From UBA8653 sp963978155 (GTDB lineage Bacteria > Planctomycetota > Phycisphaerae > Phycisphaerales > SM1A02), in contig CAXBRK010000044.1 in NCBI GenBank assembly GCA_963978155.1, forward strand, positions 1-14,742: a stretch of DNA of 14,742 nucleotides, given 5' to 3'. Of the stretch, positions 13,535 to 14,742 are shown piece after piece. The first letter of the stretch is position 1. Every line of letters starts with the position of its first letter. The position numbers and the translations under genes are program-made. Below the pieces are notes generated by a model, which did no database searches, was not told the DNA's origin, and worked only from the letters and a program-made list of their open reading frames with translations.

Positions 13535-14682
13535 GTCTTCGCATCATGCACATCTCTACCCGGCTGATTCGAGGCGGATCACAAGAGAACACGCTGTTGA
13601 CGTGTCGAGGTCAACGCGATCGTGGCCATCACGTGGCGTTGGTCCATGGTCCTATTCATGGTCCCGAAGGATCCATGGCGGATGATGTGCCCGCCGGAAT
13701 CGAACGGATGGAGTCATCGCATTTGCTTCGCGACCCGGCACCTTTTCGTGAGTGGCGCTGCGAACGTGAGCTGCGAACCTTGATTCGCAATTGGAAGCCT
13801 GATGTGGTGCACACACATTCATCCAAAGCGGGCATATTGGGTCGAAGGGCCGCTTGGTCAGAGAGCGTCCCCGCCGTCGTTCATACGGTGCATGGCATGC
13901 CGTTCCATCGCCACCAGGCATGGCCGCTGCGCAAGTTGTACGTCGCGCTCGAACAACACGCTGCCAAACGTTGTCATGCTCTCCCGGTGGTGTCTTGGAG
14001 CATGCGTGATCAAATGCTTGAGGCCGGGGTGGGCACGCCCGACCAGTACCACTTGGTTCGCAGCGGTATGGATGTCGAGGCTTTTCGAGCACCGATCGAC
14101 CGTCAGTCCACCCGAGCGTCGTACAGCTTTGATGCGAATCACATCGTCATCGGAACAGTGTCCCGGATCGCCGATCTGAAAGGTCATGACGATCTCTTGC
14201 ATGCGATGGCCCCTTTGATGCAAAAAGAAGAACGCCTTCGGTTGCTCTGGGTGGGGGATGGCTGGAGGAAAGAATCCCGTTTGGCTTTGGCCCGGAAGCT
14301 TGGCATCGCCGATCGGATTGTTGTGACAGGAATGGTGGCTTCTTCGGAGATCCCCTCGTTGATCCAATCCTGCGATTTGCTGGTGCATCCTTCGTACCGT
14401 GAAGGATTACCCCGGGTGGTGGTGCAAGCGATGTTGGCTGGGGTTCCGGTGGTGGCCACCGATGCGGATGGCACGCGAGAAGTATGTGTTCCCGAGAAGA
14501 CGGGGCGACTGGTGCCCATCGGTGATGTTGAAGCTTTGCGCTCTGCCCTTCAAGATCACCTCGACCATCCGCAGCGCTCGAAACATTGGGCCGAAGAAGC
14601 CGAAGCCTTGGTTCGAACCGAATTCACCGTCGATGCCATGGTGGATGCGTTGGAGGCGCTGTATGCCAAGTTGTTGGCTTGA
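13531..14682 (+). CDS. GT4-family (GT-B fold) glycosyltransferase
   Basis: This 383-residue retaining glycosyltransferase has the two-Rossmann GT-B layout. The N-terminal domain starts LRIMHISTRLIRGGSQEN (acceptor-side Gly loop at 15-16) and includes PDVVHTHSSKAGILGR and VHTVHGMPFH. The C-terminal nucleotide-sugar domain includes GTVSRIADLKG (Arg212, Lys217, phosphate contacts) and YREGLPRVVVQAMLAGVPVVAT. In the usual E-x7-E motif the first Glu is Glu291 and the second is replaced by Gln299. Donor and acceptor cannot be read from sequence; lipopolysaccharide core, O-antigen or capsule assembly are plausible given the envelope genes nearby, but this is inference. The ATG at 13531 overlaps the truA stop. 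It is not LpxB, whose GT19 sequence is different. The 3' end overlaps the next gene start by 20 bases. Confidence 0.88.
   Translation: MSLRIMHISTRLIRGGSQENTLLTCRGQRDRGHHVALVHGPIHGPEGSMADDVPAGIERMESSHLLRDPAPFREWRCERELRTLIRNWKPDVVHTHSSKAGILGRRAAWSESVPAVVHTVHGMPFHRHQAWPLRKLYVALEQHAAKRCHALPVVSWSMRDQMLEAGVGTPDQYHLVRSGMDVEAFRAPIDRQSTRASYSFDANHIVIGTVSRIADLKGHDDLLHAMAPLMQKEERLRLLWVGDGWRKESRLALARKLGIADRIVVTGMVASSEIPSLIQSCDLLVHPSYREGLPRVVVQAMLAGVPVVATDADGTREVCVPEKTGRLVPIGDVEALRSALQDHLDHPQRSKHWAEEAEALVRTEFTVDAMVDALEALYAKLLA
14652..14656 (+). promoter_or_regulatory. Strong Shine-Dalgarno for the truncated last gene
   Basis: GGAGG lies inside the 3' end of the glycosyltransferase gene, 6 bases before the ATG at 14663. 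It is the best Shine-Dalgarno match in the window and supports a real gene start there. Confidence 0.5.
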
Positions 14683-14742
14683 AGCGGTGGTCTTGCTGTT
14701 TGGCCAAACGTTTGGTTTGGCTGCGGATGATGTTCGTCCCAC
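14663..14742 (+). CDS. Start of a probable exported protein (truncated by the window end)
   Basis: The first 26 codons of an open frame are present, different from the glycosyltransferase frame and overlapping its last 20 bases. The product begins MPSCWLEAVVLLFGQTFGLA followed by ADDVRP: a hydrophobic core at about residues 8-19 and a possible signal peptidase site after GLA or LAA. A basic N-region is missing, so the signal peptide call is tentative. The GGAGG at 14652-14656 with 6-base spacing favours this ATG; GTG 14687, in the same frame, is the alternative. Function cannot be stated from so little sequence. Confidence 0.5.
   Translation, partial: MPSCWLEAVVLLFGQTFGLAADDVRP

Noticed and set aside
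13531..14682. Glycosyltransferase as the missing LpxB
   Set aside because: It has GT4 motifs (SRIADLKG and EGLPRVVVQAM) and none of the LpxB features, so it does not complete the lipid A pathway.
1..14742. tRNA/rRNA genes, CRISPR array, insertion sequence, prophage or attachment site
   Set aside because: No cloverleaf-like, repeat-spacer, transposase or integrase sequence was seen. Coding is nearly continuous and composition appears uniform.

Overview
This 14.7 kb window is a chromosomal stretch from a Gram-negative bacterium. About 98% of it is coding, it looks about 60% GC by eye, and it shows no insertion sequence, tRNA, rRNA or CRISPR array. Outer-membrane and lipid A genes, an LpxC-FabZ fusion, a eukaryote-like UDP-N-acetylglucosamine pyrophosphorylase and a Glu-type pterin synthase together suggest a member of the Planctomycetota (Phycisphaerae-like) or a related PVC lineage. 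This is inferred from gene content only. The largest gap between genes is 73 bases, so no stretch over 300 bases lacks a gene.

Bases 1-6379 (+ strand) form one tight envelope operon: the 3' part of bamA, two tandem Skp/OmpH-like chaperone genes, lpxD, an lpxC-fabZ fusion and lpxA. It matches the classical bamA-skp-lpxD-fabZ-lpxA order, but fabZ is fused behind lpxC and lpxB does not follow lpxA. The genes join by short gaps or overlaps. lpxD appears to start at a CTG codon that overlaps the stop of the preceding gene.

Bases 6376-8135 hold a minus-strand 6-pyruvoyltetrahydropterin-synthase-like gene whose stop codon overlaps that of lpxA. It diverges from a phosphoglucosamine-mutase-like gene after only 23 bases.

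Bases 8140-9416 are a minus-strand pair, pdxJ followed by a Nudix hydrolase gene, overlapping by 4 bases. A 61-base divergent region containing a nested inverted repeat separates pdxJ from phoU.

Bases 9478-14742 (+ strand) carry phoU, a UAP1-type uridylyltransferase, an unusual two-domain protein (archaeal adenylate-kinase-like N-terminus with a degenerate P-loop, plus a nucleoside 2-deoxyribosyltransferase-like C-terminus), truA, a GT4 glycosyltransferase, and the first 26 codons of a probable exported protein.

Functionally, the mutase and the uridylyltransferase could supply UDP-GlcNAc. LpxA, LpxC and LpxD would turn that into UDP-diacylglucosamine, FabZ would supply hydroxyacyl-chain metabolism, and BamA with the Skp-like proteins would assemble the outer membrane that receives the product. 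The most novel items are the kinase/deoxyribosyltransferase-like fusion, the CTG-initiated lpxD, the internal FabZ start in the fusion gene, and the Glu-for-Cys pterin enzyme.
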